64,000 bases of DNA from Ramlibacter pinisoli (GTDB lineage: Bacteria; Pseudomonadota; Gammaproteobacteria; Burkholderiales; Burkholderiaceae_C). Positions 9,082-19,391 of the stretch are shown here, piece after piece. The stretch lies in assembly GCF_009758015.1 (NCBI RefSeq), contig NZ_WSEL01000009.1, positions 1,723,501 to 1,787,500 on the forward strand. Reading direction: 5' to 3'. Both the position numbers and the translations under genes were made by a program. Below the pieces are notes generated by a model, which saw nothing but the letters and a program-made list of their open reading frames with translations, did not search any database and was not told the origin of the DNA. Numbering within the stretch: position 1 is the first letter of the stretch; each line of letters starts with the position of its first letter.

Positions 9082-9119
9082 GATGCCTTGTCTCCTGTGT
9101 GGTTCTCGTGCGGGCCGGT

Positions 9120-9869
9120 TCAGTGGATCAACATGCCGCCGTTGACGTCGAGCGTCACGCCGGTGAGGTACTTCGCCAGGTCGCTGGCGAGGAACACCAC
9201 GCAGCCGGCGACGTCGTCCGGCTCGCCGATGCGGTTCAGCGGGATCTGATCCAGGATGCCCTGCATGCGGTCGTCCGGGATCAGGCCCTTGTTGATGTCG
9301 GTGGCGATCAGGCCCGGCGTCACGCAGTTGATGCGGATGCCGTCGATGCCGAACTCGCGCGCCATCGCGCGGGCCAGGCCGAGCACCCCGGCCTTGGCGG
9401 CCGAGTAGTGCGGGCCGCCCAGGATGCCGCCGCCGCGCTGCGCGCTGACCGAGGAGGTGCAGACGATCGCGCCCGCGTTCTGCTCGCGCATCGCCGGCAC
9501 CACCGCCTGCGACATGTGCAGCGTGCCGCGCAGGCTGACGTCGAGCACGGCGTCGTAGTCGCCGTCGGTGATGTCCAGCGTCTTGCGCGGTTGCGTGATG
9601 CCTGCGTTGTTGAACAGGATGTCGATCCGTCCGAACGCGCGCAGCACCTCGGCGGCGGCGGCCTCGCAGGACGCCTTGTCGGTCACGTCCGCGACCACCC
9701 CGATGTGGCCCGCACCCAGCCGGGCCGCCGCGCCGGCGGGCTCGGCTCGTGCGAGGTCGAGGATGGCGATGCGCGCGCCCTGCGCGGCCATCATCCTCGC
9801 GGTGGCAAAGCCCAGTCCGTTCAATCCGGCGCCACCCGTGATCACGGCAACCTTGTCCTTCAGCAGCAT
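9120..9869 (-). CDS. Short-chain dehydrogenase/reductase
   Basis: 249 residues, standard classical SDR length. TGGAGLNGLG at 11-20 binds the dinucleotide, NNAG is at 87-90, and the catalytic Ser140, Tyr155 and Lys159 are all present. Asp38 after the second strand favours NAD+. The ATG at 9869 has a good ribosome site (GGAGAAGG). First gene of the operon with the TRAP transporter and transketolases, so it probably oxidizes the imported polyol or sugar (inference). The substrate is unknown. Confidence 0.93.
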   Translation of the reverse strand: MLLKDKVAVITGGAGLNGLGFATARMMAAQGARIAILDLARAEPAGAAARLGAGHIGVVADVTDKASCEAAAAEVLRAFGRIDILFNNAGITQPRKTLDITDGDYDAVLDVSLRGTLHMSQAVVPAMREQNAGAIVCTSSVSAQRGGGILGGPHYSAAKAGVLGLARAMAREFGIDGIRINCVTPGLIATDINKGLIPDDRMQGILDQIPLNRIGEPDDVAGCVVFLASDLAKYLTGVTLDVNGGMLIH

Positions 9870-9882
9870 GGGGTCCTTCTCC

Positions 9883-9900
9883 TTTGCAAACGTGCGCAAA
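9883..9900. promoter_or_regulatory. Inverted repeat TTTGC-N8-GCAAA upstream of the SDR operon
   Basis: Perfect 5-base arms at 9883-9887 and 9896-9900, 14 bases upstream of the SDR start codon. It could be an operator or part of the 5' leader. No independent copy was found nearby, so its role is uncertain. Confidence 0.3.
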
Positions 9901-9963
9901 CCAAGATGGGCGGATGCTGCCGGCGGGCAGGGATGACGACAAGCGATGATTCTTCAGGTGAAA

Positions 9964-9978
9964 ATGACAACCCGTCAT
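9964..9978. promoter_or_regulatory. LysR-type box ATGAC-N5-GTCAT
   Basis: ATGACAACCCGTCAT is a perfect 5+5 palindrome that contains the T-N11-A pattern (TGAC...GTCA, 9965-9977) expected for a LysR binding site. It lies 20 bases before the LysR start codon and about 95 bases before the divergent SDR operon, the classical arrangement for a LysR activator controlling the divergent operon and itself. Confidence 0.55.
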
Positions 9979-9998
9979 CTGACGTCCGGGTTGACCCG

Positions 9999-10883
9999 AT
10001 GAGCGCCCTTCCACCGCTGCCTGCCCTCCTCGCTTTCGAAGCCGTCGCACGCCGCCGCAGCTTCGGCCTCGCCGCTGCGGAGCTGCATCTGACGGCATCG
10101 GCCGTCAGCCACCAGATCGCCCGGCTCGAGGCCCAGATCGGCGTGCGCCTGTTCGACCGCAGTGCGCACGGCGTCCGGCTGAGCCCGGCCGGCGACCGCT
10201 ACCTGGCCCGGATCGCAGGTGCGCTCGGCGCGATCTCCGCCGCCACCGAGGACCTGCGGCAGGGCGTGAGCAACAGCCTGTACGTGCACTCGAGTCCGAG
10301 CCTGGCCAGCCTGTGGCTGATGCCGCGCCTGAAAAGCTTTGCCGAGGCGACCCGGGACGTTTCGCTGAACCTGTCGGCCTCCCATGCGCACACCGACTTC
10401 GCGCTGGGACAGGTCGACCTGGACATCCGCTATGGCGTGCCGCAGTGGCCGGACCTCGTGGTCGAGCCCCTGTTCGAGGAAAGCATCGTGCCGCTCGCGA
10501 GTCCCGCCTTCATCCGCGAGCAACGGCTCAAGCGCGTCGACCAGCTCCTGGACGTGCCGCTGATCCAGAGCAACGTGAACGTCGTCCAGTGGTCCGACTG
10601 GCTTGCGAGGTATTCCGGCGCGCCGGCCCCGGACCGCTTCTCGCTACGCTTCGACCGCGCGCAGATGGCGCTGGAGGCCGCCGTGCAGGGGCTCGGCGTC
10701 GCCCTCGAAAGCGCGACCATGGCGGCCCGGCACATCGCGGAGGGCAAGCTGCGGCCCGTCATGGGGATGGACAAGGCCATCCGGGTGAAGGCGCATTTCG
10801 TCGTCTATCCGGCGCGCCACGCGCGCAAGCCGCCCGTGGAAGCGTTCCTGGCCTGGATCCATCGGGAGGCATCGAAGCCATAG
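9999..10883 (+). CDS. LysR-type regulator, GcvA-like
   Basis: 294 residues. N-terminal helix-turn-helix (SFGLAAAELHLTASAVSHQIARLE) and the 'PPLPALLAFEAVARRRSF' onset place it in the GcvA/AmpR branch, followed by the effector domain (LYVHSSPSLASLWLMPRL). Start chosen at MSALPPLPALL; an upstream ATG at 9932 would add 22 low-complexity residues. Transcribed divergently from the SDR-TRAP-transketolase operon, which it probably controls. A GC-rich hairpin follows the gene. Confidence 0.9.
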   Translation: MSALPPLPALLAFEAVARRRSFGLAAAELHLTASAVSHQIARLEAQIGVRLFDRSAHGVRLSPAGDRYLARIAGALGAISAATEDLRQGVSNSLYVHSSPSLASLWLMPRLKSFAEATRDVSLNLSASHAHTDFALGQVDLDIRYGVPQWPDLVVEPLFEESIVPLASPAFIREQRLKRVDQLLDVPLIQSNVNVVQWSDWLARYSGAPAPDRFSLRFDRAQMALEAAVQGLGVALESATMAARHIAEGKLRPVMGMDKAIRVKAHFVVYPARHARKPPVEAFLAWIHREASKP

Positions 10884-10915
10884 CCCCGATGGCGGCCTGC
10901 CAGCGCCGAGGGGGA

Positions 10916-10934
10916 AGGCGTCGAGAGGACGCCT
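10916..10934. terminator. Hairpin between convergent genes
   Basis: AGGCGTC (10916-10922), loop GAGAG, GACGCCT (10928-10934) gives a perfect 7-bp stem located between the LysR stop at 10883 and the convergent hydrolase stop at 10934. No U-tract follows on either strand, so any termination would be weak or factor-dependent. Confidence 0.4.
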
Positions 10935-11713
10935 CACGCCAGCTGGCGCAGGGTCGCGTCGAGTCGCGTGCCGAGCCACGCCGGCGTCTCCAGCAGGGGA
11001 TAGTGGCCCGCGTTCGGCACCTCCTCCACGGTCGCATCGGCATACCAGCGCAACCAGGTCCTCTCCATGGCGGCGCGGGTGAGCCCCGGATCGTGCTGCC
11101 CCACGAACAGCCGCACCGGACAGGCGCTGCCCGCGATCTCGGCCTCGAAGCCTTCGCGCGCCCACTCCAGCAGGTAGCGGCCGACGGCGACCTCGCTCGA
11201 CTGCGCCCAGGACGTCTCGGCAACCCTGAGCGTCCAGCTCGGCGACAGCCGCTGGCCGGTGGAGGCGGCGACGATGCCCTGCCGGTGGGGGATGTTGTGC
11301 ACGGCCGCCTCGAAACTGGCGAAGCGCTGGGCGTCCATGCGCGAACCGCAGGCGGGCACCGGCGCGATGCCCACCAGCGCCCGCACGCGTCGCCCCGCAT
11401 CGGCCAGCACACGCTGCATGGCCATGGCGCCCATGGAGTGGCCCACCAGGGTGCAGTCGTCCCAGCCCAGTTCGTCCAGGACACGCTGCACGTCCTGCGC
11501 CACTTCGCGGAACGAGTAGCTGCCCTGCTCGCTGCGGCGCGTGCCGTAGCCCCGGATGTCCAGCAGGCAGGCCGACACCGCGTCCGCATCCATGGCCTGC
11601 AGCACCGGGCCCCAGTCCTGCGCGCTGCCCAGCCAGCCCGCGAGGAACAGGACGCGATGGCGCCCCTGGCCGAAGCGCAGGCAGGGGATCGCTTGACTGG
11701 CAGCCCCTAGCAT
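10934..11713 (-). CDS. Alpha/beta-fold hydrolase
   Basis: 259 residues. Nucleophile elbow GHSMG with Ser93, acid Asp208 in 'GQHDPG', and His237 in 'NAGHYPLLE' complete the triad; the oxyanion strand 'LFLAGWLGSAQDW' is typical. No signal peptide, so it is cytoplasmic. It is the last gene of the nine-gene UbiX/UbiD/molybdenum-hydroxylase operon, 39 bases after a Bug gene. In that setting it may hydrolyse a ring-opened lactone or thioester, but the family is too broad to name a substrate. Confidence 0.88.
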   Translation of the reverse strand: MLGAASQAIPCLRFGQGRHRVLFLAGWLGSAQDWGPVLQAMDADAVSACLLDIRGYGTRRSEQGSYSFREVAQDVQRVLDELGWDDCTLVGHSMGAMAMQRVLADAGRRVRALVGIAPVPACGSRMDAQRFASFEAAVHNIPHRQGIVAASTGQRLSPSWTLRVAETSWAQSSEVAVGRYLLEWAREGFEAEIAGSACPVRLFVGQHDPGLTRAAMERTWLRWYADATVEEVPNAGHYPLLETPAWLGTRLDATLRQLA

Positions 11714-11752
11714 CGCGAGCGGAGGGCTAGGCAGGTCGGGCCTGGCATGGTG

Positions 11753-12733
11753 TCACTCGCCCTTCATGCCGGTCTCGCGGATCAGCTTTTCGTAGTGGGT
11801 GAATTCGCGCGCCAGCGTCTGGCGAAAGCGCGTCGCGTTCTCGTAGGACGGGGTGAGGCCGTTTGCCGCCAGCCTGCCCTGCACGTCGGGATCGGCCATG
11901 ACGGCGGCCAGTTCGCGGTCCAGGCGCTGGACCACGGCGTCCGGGGTCTTGGCCGGCACCATGACGCCCTGCCAGGCCGTCAGTTCGAAACCGGGCAGGG
12001 TCTCGGACACCGTCGGCAGGTCGGGGAACTGGGGGTCGCCCCGCTTGGCGTTGGTGGTGGCCAGGGCCCGCACCCGCCCCGAGGTCACGTGCGGCTTGGC
12101 CGAACTCACCAGGTCGAACAGCAGGCTGATCTGGCCGCCGGCCAGGTCGGTGAGCGCCGGGGCATTGCCCTTGTACGGCACCACCGTGATGTCGACCTTG
12201 CCGCGGATCCTGAGCAGCTCGCACCCCAGGCCGGGGGTGGCGCCCGGAGACCCGCAGGTCACGTGGCCAGGCCGCTCGGCCGCCAGCTTCAGCACCTCGG
12301 CAAGGCTGCGCGGCGCGAAGTCCTTGCCGGCCAGCAACACGAAGCTGACCTCGGTCAGCTTGGACACGGCGCGCAACTCCGTGCGCGGGTCGAAGCGCAG
12401 CTTGTACAGGTACGGGTTCTGCACGACGGTCGGGAGCGCGAAGAACAGCGTGTAGCCGTCGGCTGGCGCATGGATGACTCCCTCCATCGCGATGTTCGTG
12501 GCGGCACCCGGGCGGTTGTCGACCACGACGGGCTGGCCGAGGCGCCCTCCCAGTTTCTCCGCGACGATGCGTGCCGTCGTATCCGCCCCTGCCCCGGCCG
12601 GATAGGGCACGACCAGCTTGATGGGCCGCTCAGGCCAGTCCTGCGCCGCGTGGGCCGACAGCGCCGCCAGCGGCCCCAGAAGCGCCGCTAGCACCAGCGT
12701 GCATGCGGTGCGGACGGTCTGCAGATTCCTCAT
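11753..12733 (-). CDS. Bug/TctC periplasmic solute-binding receptor
   Basis: 326 residues with a Sec signal peptide ending near AAQDWPERP (residue about 30). The first lobe opens with 'DWPERPIKLVVPYPAGAGAD', and lobe 2 has 'VDITVVPYKGNAPALTDLAG' in the position of the usual 'HVPYKG'. It sits between the UbiD decarboxylase and the hydrolase, 33 bases downstream of UbiD. It is the second receptor in the same operon, so the operon may bind two related acids, such as a mono- and a dicarboxylate (inference). Confidence 0.93.
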   Translation of the reverse strand: MRNLQTVRTACTLVLAALLGPLAALSAHAAQDWPERPIKLVVPYPAGAGADTTARIVAEKLGGRLGQPVVVDNRPGAATNIAMEGVIHAPADGYTLFFALPTVVQNPYLYKLRFDPRTELRAVSKLTEVSFVLLAGKDFAPRSLAEVLKLAAERPGHVTCGSPGATPGLGCELLRIRGKVDITVVPYKGNAPALTDLAGGQISLLFDLVSSAKPHVTSGRVRALATTNAKRGDPQFPDLPTVSETLPGFELTAWQGVMVPAKTPDAVVQRLDRELAAVMADPDVQGRLAANGLTPSYENATRFRQTLAREFTHYEKLIRETGMKGE

Positions 12734-12766
12734 GGTGTCTCCTTCGTGTATCCGGTTCAGGCAGGC

Positions 12767-14296
12767 TCAAGCCCGCAGGAGCCAGCGGCCCCGTTCGTCG
12801 CGTTCCAGCCTGCCCTCGCTATCCTGGGACTCGAGCCAGCGAACGAGTTCGCGGCCGTCGCGGCTGCCGGTCGCGCGCATCAGCTCGGCAAAGGTCTTCG
12901 GTCCTGCAGCCAACGCGGCGTCGGGGCTGCGCACCGCGGCGTCGGCCGTGGCCTGCTGCGGCGGCGTGGGGACCAGGTATTCCATGCTGCGCTGCTCGCC
13001 CGGCGCCAGCAGCGGCAGCGTGAGGTCGAAGCCCAGCTTGCCACCGGTGCGCGCCCCCTGCAGCGACGGGTCCAGCGGCATCGCCCGCATCCCGTCCATC
13101 ACCACGAGGTCGCGTCCGGCCTGGAAGCGTGTCGCCAGCGCCCACTCCATCTGGGTGTCCGAGAAGATGTCGATGTCCGGGTCGACCACGAACACGTGCT
13201 TGATGTTGGCCTGGCACGAGAAGGCGGCGGCGATCGCGTTGCGTGCCTCGCCGGGCACGCGCTGCTGCATCGCCACGCGCAGGTTGAACATGCCGCCGGT
13301 GGCGGCGCTGGCGTAGACCCCTTTCACTTCGCGCACCGCCTGCTGGATCGCCTGCCAGGCGGTCACCTCGGTGCGCAGGGCGCACAGCTGCGCGGTGTCG
13401 GTGCGGTCCATCTGCGGGCCGCTGATGGTGAGCGTCTGGAACAGCGGATCGCGCCGGTGCGTGATCGCCGTCAGGTGGAACACGGGATTGCGCTTGACCC
13501 CGCCGTAGTAGCCCAGGAACTCGCCGTACGGCCCCTCCGGCTCCACGTGGCCCCGCTCGTCCAGGTAGCCTTCGAGCACGTATTCGGCATCGGCCGGCAC
13601 CAGCAGGTCATTGGTGATGCACTTCACCAGGCCCAGGGGAGCGCCGCGCAGCGACGCCAGCAGCTCCATCTCGTCGACCGGCATGCGCATGGTCGCGGCG
13701 ACATAGTCGATCGGGTTGGCGCCGACCACGAAGGCAACCGGCATCGGCTGCTTGCGCGCGACGTGCCCCAGGTACAGGGCGCGCATGTCGGACGGCGCCA
13801 CCAGATCCACGCCGGCCTTGCGGCGGCCGCGCAGCATCAGGCGGCGCACGCCGATGTTGGTCCAGCCATTGGCCGGGTCGCGCGAGAAGTCGATCGCGCC
13901 GATGTAGGGCGCGCCGTCCAGCTCGTGCTGCAGGTGCACCGGCAGCTGCGTCAGGTCGGCTGCGCTCCCGTCCAGCACGACCTGCTGCACCGGCGCCTCG
14001 TCCCGCTGCACCGTGACGATGGGCTGCGGCCGGCGCAGGCGACGCAGCACCTCCGGGACGAGCTCGTCCGGCGTGGTGCCGAAGGCCCGCGCCACGCGCT
14101 CGCGGCTGCCCATCACGTTGCCCACCAGCGGCGGGCCGTCGCCGCCCGGCTGCGGGAAGTACTGGGCTGCGGCGGAGCCTTCCAGCGCGGCAGCGACGTC
14201 GCTGAGCGCCGTCGCGCCCTGGTGCCGCAGCAGCTGCCCGGCATCCAGGCCGTCGAGGAAGCTGCGCAGTCGGAACTGTTCGAGGTTCGGGTTCAT
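12767..14296 (-). CDS. UbiD-family prenylated-FMN decarboxylase
   Basis: 509 residues, full length for UbiD enzymes, which (de)carboxylate aromatic, heteroaromatic and alpha,beta-unsaturated acids with prFMN. Signature blocks: 'DPANGWTNIGVRRLML' with the prFMN/metal ligands, 'EGPYGEFLGYYGG' with the catalytic Glu, and 'VFVVDPDIDIFSDTQMEWALATR'. The start ATG overlaps the stop of the Bug gene (14293-14296). UbiX, which makes the cofactor, is encoded at the head of the same operon. With the molybdenum hydroxylase this recalls HmfF, the furandicarboxylate decarboxylase, but other heteroaromatic acids fit too. Confidence 0.93.
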   Translation of the reverse strand: MNPNLEQFRLRSFLDGLDAGQLLRHQGATALSDVAAALEGSAAAQYFPQPGGDGPPLVGNVMGSRERVARAFGTTPDELVPEVLRRLRRPQPIVTVQRDEAPVQQVVLDGSAADLTQLPVHLQHELDGAPYIGAIDFSRDPANGWTNIGVRRLMLRGRRKAGVDLVAPSDMRALYLGHVARKQPMPVAFVVGANPIDYVAATMRMPVDEMELLASLRGAPLGLVKCITNDLLVPADAEYVLEGYLDERGHVEPEGPYGEFLGYYGGVKRNPVFHLTAITHRRDPLFQTLTISGPQMDRTDTAQLCALRTEVTAWQAIQQAVREVKGVYASAATGGMFNLRVAMQQRVPGEARNAIAAAFSCQANIKHVFVVDPDIDIFSDTQMEWALATRFQAGRDLVVMDGMRAMPLDPSLQGARTGGKLGFDLTLPLLAPGEQRSMEYLVPTPPQQATADAAVRSPDAALAAGPKTFAELMRATGSRDGRELVRWLESQDSEGRLERDERGRWLLRA

Positions 14297-15291
14297 TCGG
14301 GTTCGATGCCTGCAAGTTTCACGAGCGTGCCCCAGCGCTCGGTATCGGTGGCGACGCGGCGGGCGAGCTCGGCCGGCGTCGAGGATTCGGGTTCGGCGCC
14401 GATGCTGCGCAGGGACTCGGCCAGCTGCGGGTCCTGCAGGGCGCGCTGCACCAGGGAGGCCATCTTCGCGTTGTGCTCCGGCGCGACGCCGGCGGGCTGG
14501 AAGACGGCGAACCAGGCCGTCAGGTCGTACTTGGGGACGCCCGATTCGGCCATGGTCGGCACCTGCGGCAGGGCCGCCATGCGGCGTTGGCCGGTGACGG
14601 CCAGTGCGCGCAGCTTGCCCGCGCGCACCAGCGGGATGGCCAGCGTCGCGTCCGCGAACACCAGCTGCAGGCGCCCGCCCATCAGGTCGGTCATGGCGGG
14701 CGGCACGCTCTTGTAGGGCACGGCGAGCAGGTCGGTGCCGGTCAGCGTCTTGAACATCGCGCCGGCGACGAGGCCGGTGGCGTTGCCGGTCCCGTAGGCC
14801 CAGCGGCCCGGCTCGCGCTGCGCGGCCGCCACCAGCTGCTGCACGGTCGTGACGTCGGTCTTCGGGTCGCAGACCAGGACGAAGCCGAGCGTGGCGACGC
14901 TGCTGACCGGCGTGAAGTCCTTCACCGGGTCGAACGGCAGCTTCTTGAACAGGTGGATGTTGGCCGCGTGCGTCGAATTGGGCGTGAACAACAGCGTGGA
15001 GGCGTCCCCCCGGGCGGCGGCGACGGCCTGCGCGCCGAGGTTGCCCAGGGCGCCGGCGCGGTTCTCCACCACGACCGGCTGGCCTGCCAGCACCTCGATG
15101 CGGCGCGCGAGCTGGCGGGCCGCGTTGTCGATGCCGCTGCCGGCGGCGTAGCCGACGAACATGCGCAGCGGCTTGTCGGGCCACGCGGCCGCAGCACCGG
15201 GCTGGGCGAAGCTCGCCGCCGGCAGCGCGGCAGCGGCTGCGAGGGTGAGCAGGTGGCGACGGCGCAGCGCCGTCGGATCGGAAGAGTGCAT
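14293..15291 (-). CDS. Bug/TctC periplasmic solute-binding receptor (Tat-like signal)
   Basis: 332 residues. The N-terminus carries 'ALRRRHLLTLAAAAALPAASFAQ', a twin-arginine-like signal. Mature lobe begins AWPDKPLRMFVGYAAGSGID; note GYAAGSGID where most family members have PFxAGGxxD, which suggests an altered ligand loop. Lobe 2 has 'LLAVPYKSVPPAMTDLMGG'. Its stop overlaps the UbiD start by four bases, so receptor and decarboxylase are translationally coupled. That coupling suggests the UbiD substrate is the receptor's ligand (inference). Confidence 0.93.
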   Translation of the reverse strand: MHSSDPTALRRRHLLTLAAAAALPAASFAQPGAAAAWPDKPLRMFVGYAAGSGIDNAARQLARRIEVLAGQPVVVENRAGALGNLGAQAVAAARGDASTLLFTPNSTHAANIHLFKKLPFDPVKDFTPVSSVATLGFVLVCDPKTDVTTVQQLVAAAQREPGRWAYGTGNATGLVAGAMFKTLTGTDLLAVPYKSVPPAMTDLMGGRLQLVFADATLAIPLVRAGKLRALAVTGQRRMAALPQVPTMAESGVPKYDLTAWFAVFQPAGVAPEHNAKMASLVQRALQDPQLAESLRSIGAEPESSTPAELARRVATDTERWGTLVKLAGIEPE

Positions 15292-15310
15292 GGGAAGCTC
15301 CAGGGTTCGT

Positions 15311-16057
15311 CTAGTAGCGCGCCGACAGCGCCGTTGCGCACAGGTGGGCGGCGAAGGCGCTGGCTGCCTGTGGAGGCATGGCGGGCGCGTGGGCCAGGTA
15401 CTGCTTGCAGGCGCGCAGGGCCACCGGCGAGCCGGCGGCCAGGGTCGCGATCAGCGCCTGCGCTTCCTGCTCCAGCTGCGCCGCCGGGGCCGTAAAGCTC
15501 AGCAGGCCGCCGGCCTGGGCTTCGCGGCCGGACCATTCGCGGCGGCTGAGCACCAGCCAGGCGAGCGACTTCAGGGGCACGCGGTCGCACAGCGCGGCCA
15601 TCACCAGCGTGGGCGGGATGTCGCGCTCCATCTCGGGCACCTGGAAGCGGCTGTCCTCGGCCGCCAGCGTCAGGTCGCACACGGCGGCCAGGGCCGTGCC
15701 GACGCCGATGGCGCGTCCCTGCACGATGGCCAGGGTGGGCACGGGGACGGCCTTGATCGCGTCGTAGAGGTCCAGCGCCGGCTGCGCCACCAGCTGGCGC
15801 AGGCGCTCGGCGGACGGCGGCGGCGCGCCCTTGGCGGGCGTGGGCGAGACCCGGCCGGCGCAGAAATCGGCGCCGGCGCCGCGCAGCACGACGAGCCGGA
15901 CCTGCGGGTCCAGGCCGGCCAGCGCCGCGACGATCGCCTCCCCCATCGCCGCGCTGACGAGGTTGCCGTTGTCCGGCGTGTCGAGGGTGATGTGCAGCAC
16001 GTGGTCGTCGCGGCGCACGCGCACCCCGTCCTGGCTGCGGCCGTCGTTGTCATGCAT
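15311..16057 (-). CDS. Enoyl-CoA hydratase/isomerase (crotonase) family protein
   Basis: 248 residues. The oxyanion-hole segments are 'LRGAGADFCAGRVSP' and 'VQGRAIGVGTALAAVCD', and 'RFQVPEMERDIPPTL' carries an acidic residue at the catalytic position. A Pro/Ala-rich insert (TPAKGAPPPSAER) follows the first loop. Starts at MHDNDGRSQ, overlapping the end of the molybdenum subunit gene by eight bases. In hmf-type clusters a crotonase (HmfE) acts after ring hydroxylation of the acyl-CoA; the same role is plausible here. Hydratase, hydrolase or isomerase activity cannot be separated by sequence alone. Confidence 0.88.
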   Translation of the reverse strand: MHDNDGRSQDGVRVRRDDHVLHITLDTPDNGNLVSAAMGEAIVAALAGLDPQVRLVVLRGAGADFCAGRVSPTPAKGAPPPSAERLRQLVAQPALDLYDAIKAVPVPTLAIVQGRAIGVGTALAAVCDLTLAAEDSRFQVPEMERDIPPTLVMAALCDRVPLKSLAWLVLSRREWSGREAQAGGLLSFTAPAAQLEQEAQALIATLAAGSPVALRACKQYLAHAPAMPPQAASAFAAHLCATALSARY

Positions 16058-18400
16058 GGCGAAGCTCCTGCGATGTCTGGATCAGTTCCCACAGCGCGAG
16101 CGCGGTGGCGGGCATGGGGAGTTCTTCCTGGGTGTGCGCCGACAGCGCGTCCGCCAGGGCGTTGAAGGTGGCGGCGGTGGCCGGCGTGATGCCCGACTCG
16201 CCGCCGCCCTTGACGCCCAGCGGGTTGCCCAGCGTGGGGTCGTTGGCGAGCTCGATGGTCAGCGGCGGCAGCAGGCCGGCGCGCGGCAGGCGATAGTCCA
16301 TGAAGGAGCCGGCCAGCACCTGGCCCTTGCCGTCGATGGCGTAGTGCTCGCCCAGCGCCTGGCCCAGGCCCTGCGCGAGGCCGCCGTGGATCTGTCCCTC
16401 CAGGATCAGCGGGTTGATGGCCCGGCCGACGTCGTCGACCGCGGCGTAGCGCAGCAGCGCAACGTCGCCGGTGTCGGGATCGACTTCCAGCTCGCACACC
16501 GCCGCTCCCGTGGGGTAGGCCGGCATGCGGCCGAAGAACTCTGCCTCGACCGCCAGCCGCTTGCAGGCAGGGTCGTCCGGCAGGCCGTGCTGCGCCACGT
16601 GCCGGGCCAGGTCGGCCCAGGTCAGCACGCGGTCGGCCCACCACCTGCGCTTGAGCACGAAGCCATCGGCATGCCGCTGCAGGCGTTCCGGTTCCACCTT
16701 CGCGACGTCGGCCGCCACCAGGCGCGCCCGCTCCAGCAGCTGCGCCGAGCCCTGCACGAGCAAGGTGCCGGCCAGCCGCATCGAGCGGTCGGAATGGGTG
16801 CCGCCACCGGCCTTGACGATCTCGGTGTCGCCGGTGCGCAGGCGCATCCGCTCGGGCGGCAGGCCCAGGTGCTCGGCCAGCACCTGCAGGAAGCTGGTCT
16901 CGTGGCCCTGGCCGGTGGACTGGGTGCCGGACACGATGTCCAGCTGCCCGTCGGGCCGCATCTCCAGCTCGATGCGCTCGCGCGGGGCGCCGACCGGCGA
17001 TTCGATGTAGTTGGCCAGTCCGATGCCGCGCAGCTTGCCGCGCGCGGCCGAGGCGGCACGCCGCTGCGCGAAACCGGCCCAGTCGGCCAGCTGCAGCACC
17101 CGGTCCATGTTGGCCTGGAAGTCGCCCGCGTCGTACGGCAGGCCCATCGGGCTGAGGCGGGGCAGCGTGTGGCGCGGGATGAGGTTGCGCCGGCGGATCT
17201 CGACGCGGTCGATGCCGAGCTCGCGCGCCGCGACGTCGAGCGCCCGCTCGATCGCATGCATGGCCTCGGGGCGGCCCGCGCCCCGGTAGGGCCCGGTCGG
17301 CACGGTGTTGCTCATGGCCGCCGAGATCTTCAGCGCCACCGCCGGCACGTCGTAGACACTGGTCGTGACGCGGGAGGAGTTGGACATCGGCACGTAGGAC
17401 ACGGCATGCGCCCCGACGTTGCCGACCAGGTGGTTGTCCAGCGCGCGGATGCGCCCGTCGGCGTCGAACGCGACCGCCGCCCGGATCAGCAGGTCGCGAC
17501 CCTGGTAGTCGCTCACGAAGGCCTCGCTGCGATCGCTGGTCCACTTGACCGGCCGCCCCACGCGGCGGGCGCCCCAGAGCACGGCGACCGGTTCCATGTT
17601 GAGCGAGTAGCGCGGACCGAAGCCGCCACCGACGTCCGGGGAGACCACCCGCAGGCGCTCCGGCGCCACGCCGAGGGCGTCGGCCAGTGCCATGTGCTGC
17701 CGGTTCACGCCCTGGCTGCCGGCGATCAGCAGCCAGCGGTCCTGCGCCGCGTCGTAGTGGCCCAGGGCCGAGCGCGGCTCCATCTGGCAGTTGACGATCC
17801 GGCTGTTGCGGAACTCGCGCCGCACCACGCAGGCGGCGCCCGCGAAGGCGGCATCCACCGCCGCGCGGTCGCCCAGCTCCGTCTCGAAGCAGAGGTTGCG
17901 CGGCAGGTCGTCATAGAGCTGCGGCGCGCCCTCGGCCAGCGCGTCGTCCGCGCGCACCACGGCCGGCAGGACCTCGTACTCGATGGCGACGGCTTCCGCC
18001 GCATCGCGCGCCTGGTGGACGGTTTGCGCCACCACCATCACGACCGCTTCGCCGACGTGGCGGACCCTGTCGATGGCAAGGGGCCACTGGCGGCGCTCGT
18101 AGATGCGGCCGGTGGTGGAGCGCGTGAAGGCCTTGGCACGGGCGTCCACCGCGTCCACGGGATTGGGGATGTGGTCGACGCCGCGGTGGCCGTCGTCCGC
18201 GTAGTCCTGGCCGGTGAGCACCGCGAGGACGCCCGGCATGGCGCGCGCCGCCGCGGTGTCGATGGCGACGATCCGGGCGTGGGCGTGCGGCGAGCGCACG
18301 AACGCGGCCCAGGCCTGGCCGGGCAGATCCATGTCGTCGGTGTACTGGCCGCGGCCGGTGATCAGGCGCTGGTCCTCGCGCCGGGGCAGGGGTTGGCCGA

Positions 18401-18404
<4 letters not shown>
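16050..18404 (-). CDS. Molybdenum hydroxylase large subunit (xanthine dehydrogenase family)
   Basis: 784 residues. Mo-cofactor motifs: VGGGFG at about 258-263, GPYRGAGRPEA at 371-381, and GVKGGGESG near the end with catalytic Glu736. The AYRCSFR loop of true CO dehydrogenase is absent, so this is a substrate-hydroxylating enzyme of the aldehyde/xanthine/acyl-CoA type. It forms an L-M-S heterotrimer with the next two upstream genes; its ATG overlaps the small-subunit stop (18401-18404). Likely hydroxylates a heteroaromatic ring, perhaps as a CoA thioester, like 2-furoyl-CoA dehydrogenase. Confidence 0.94.
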
Positions 18405-19384
<980 letters not shown>

Positions 19385-19391
19385 GCGGGTC

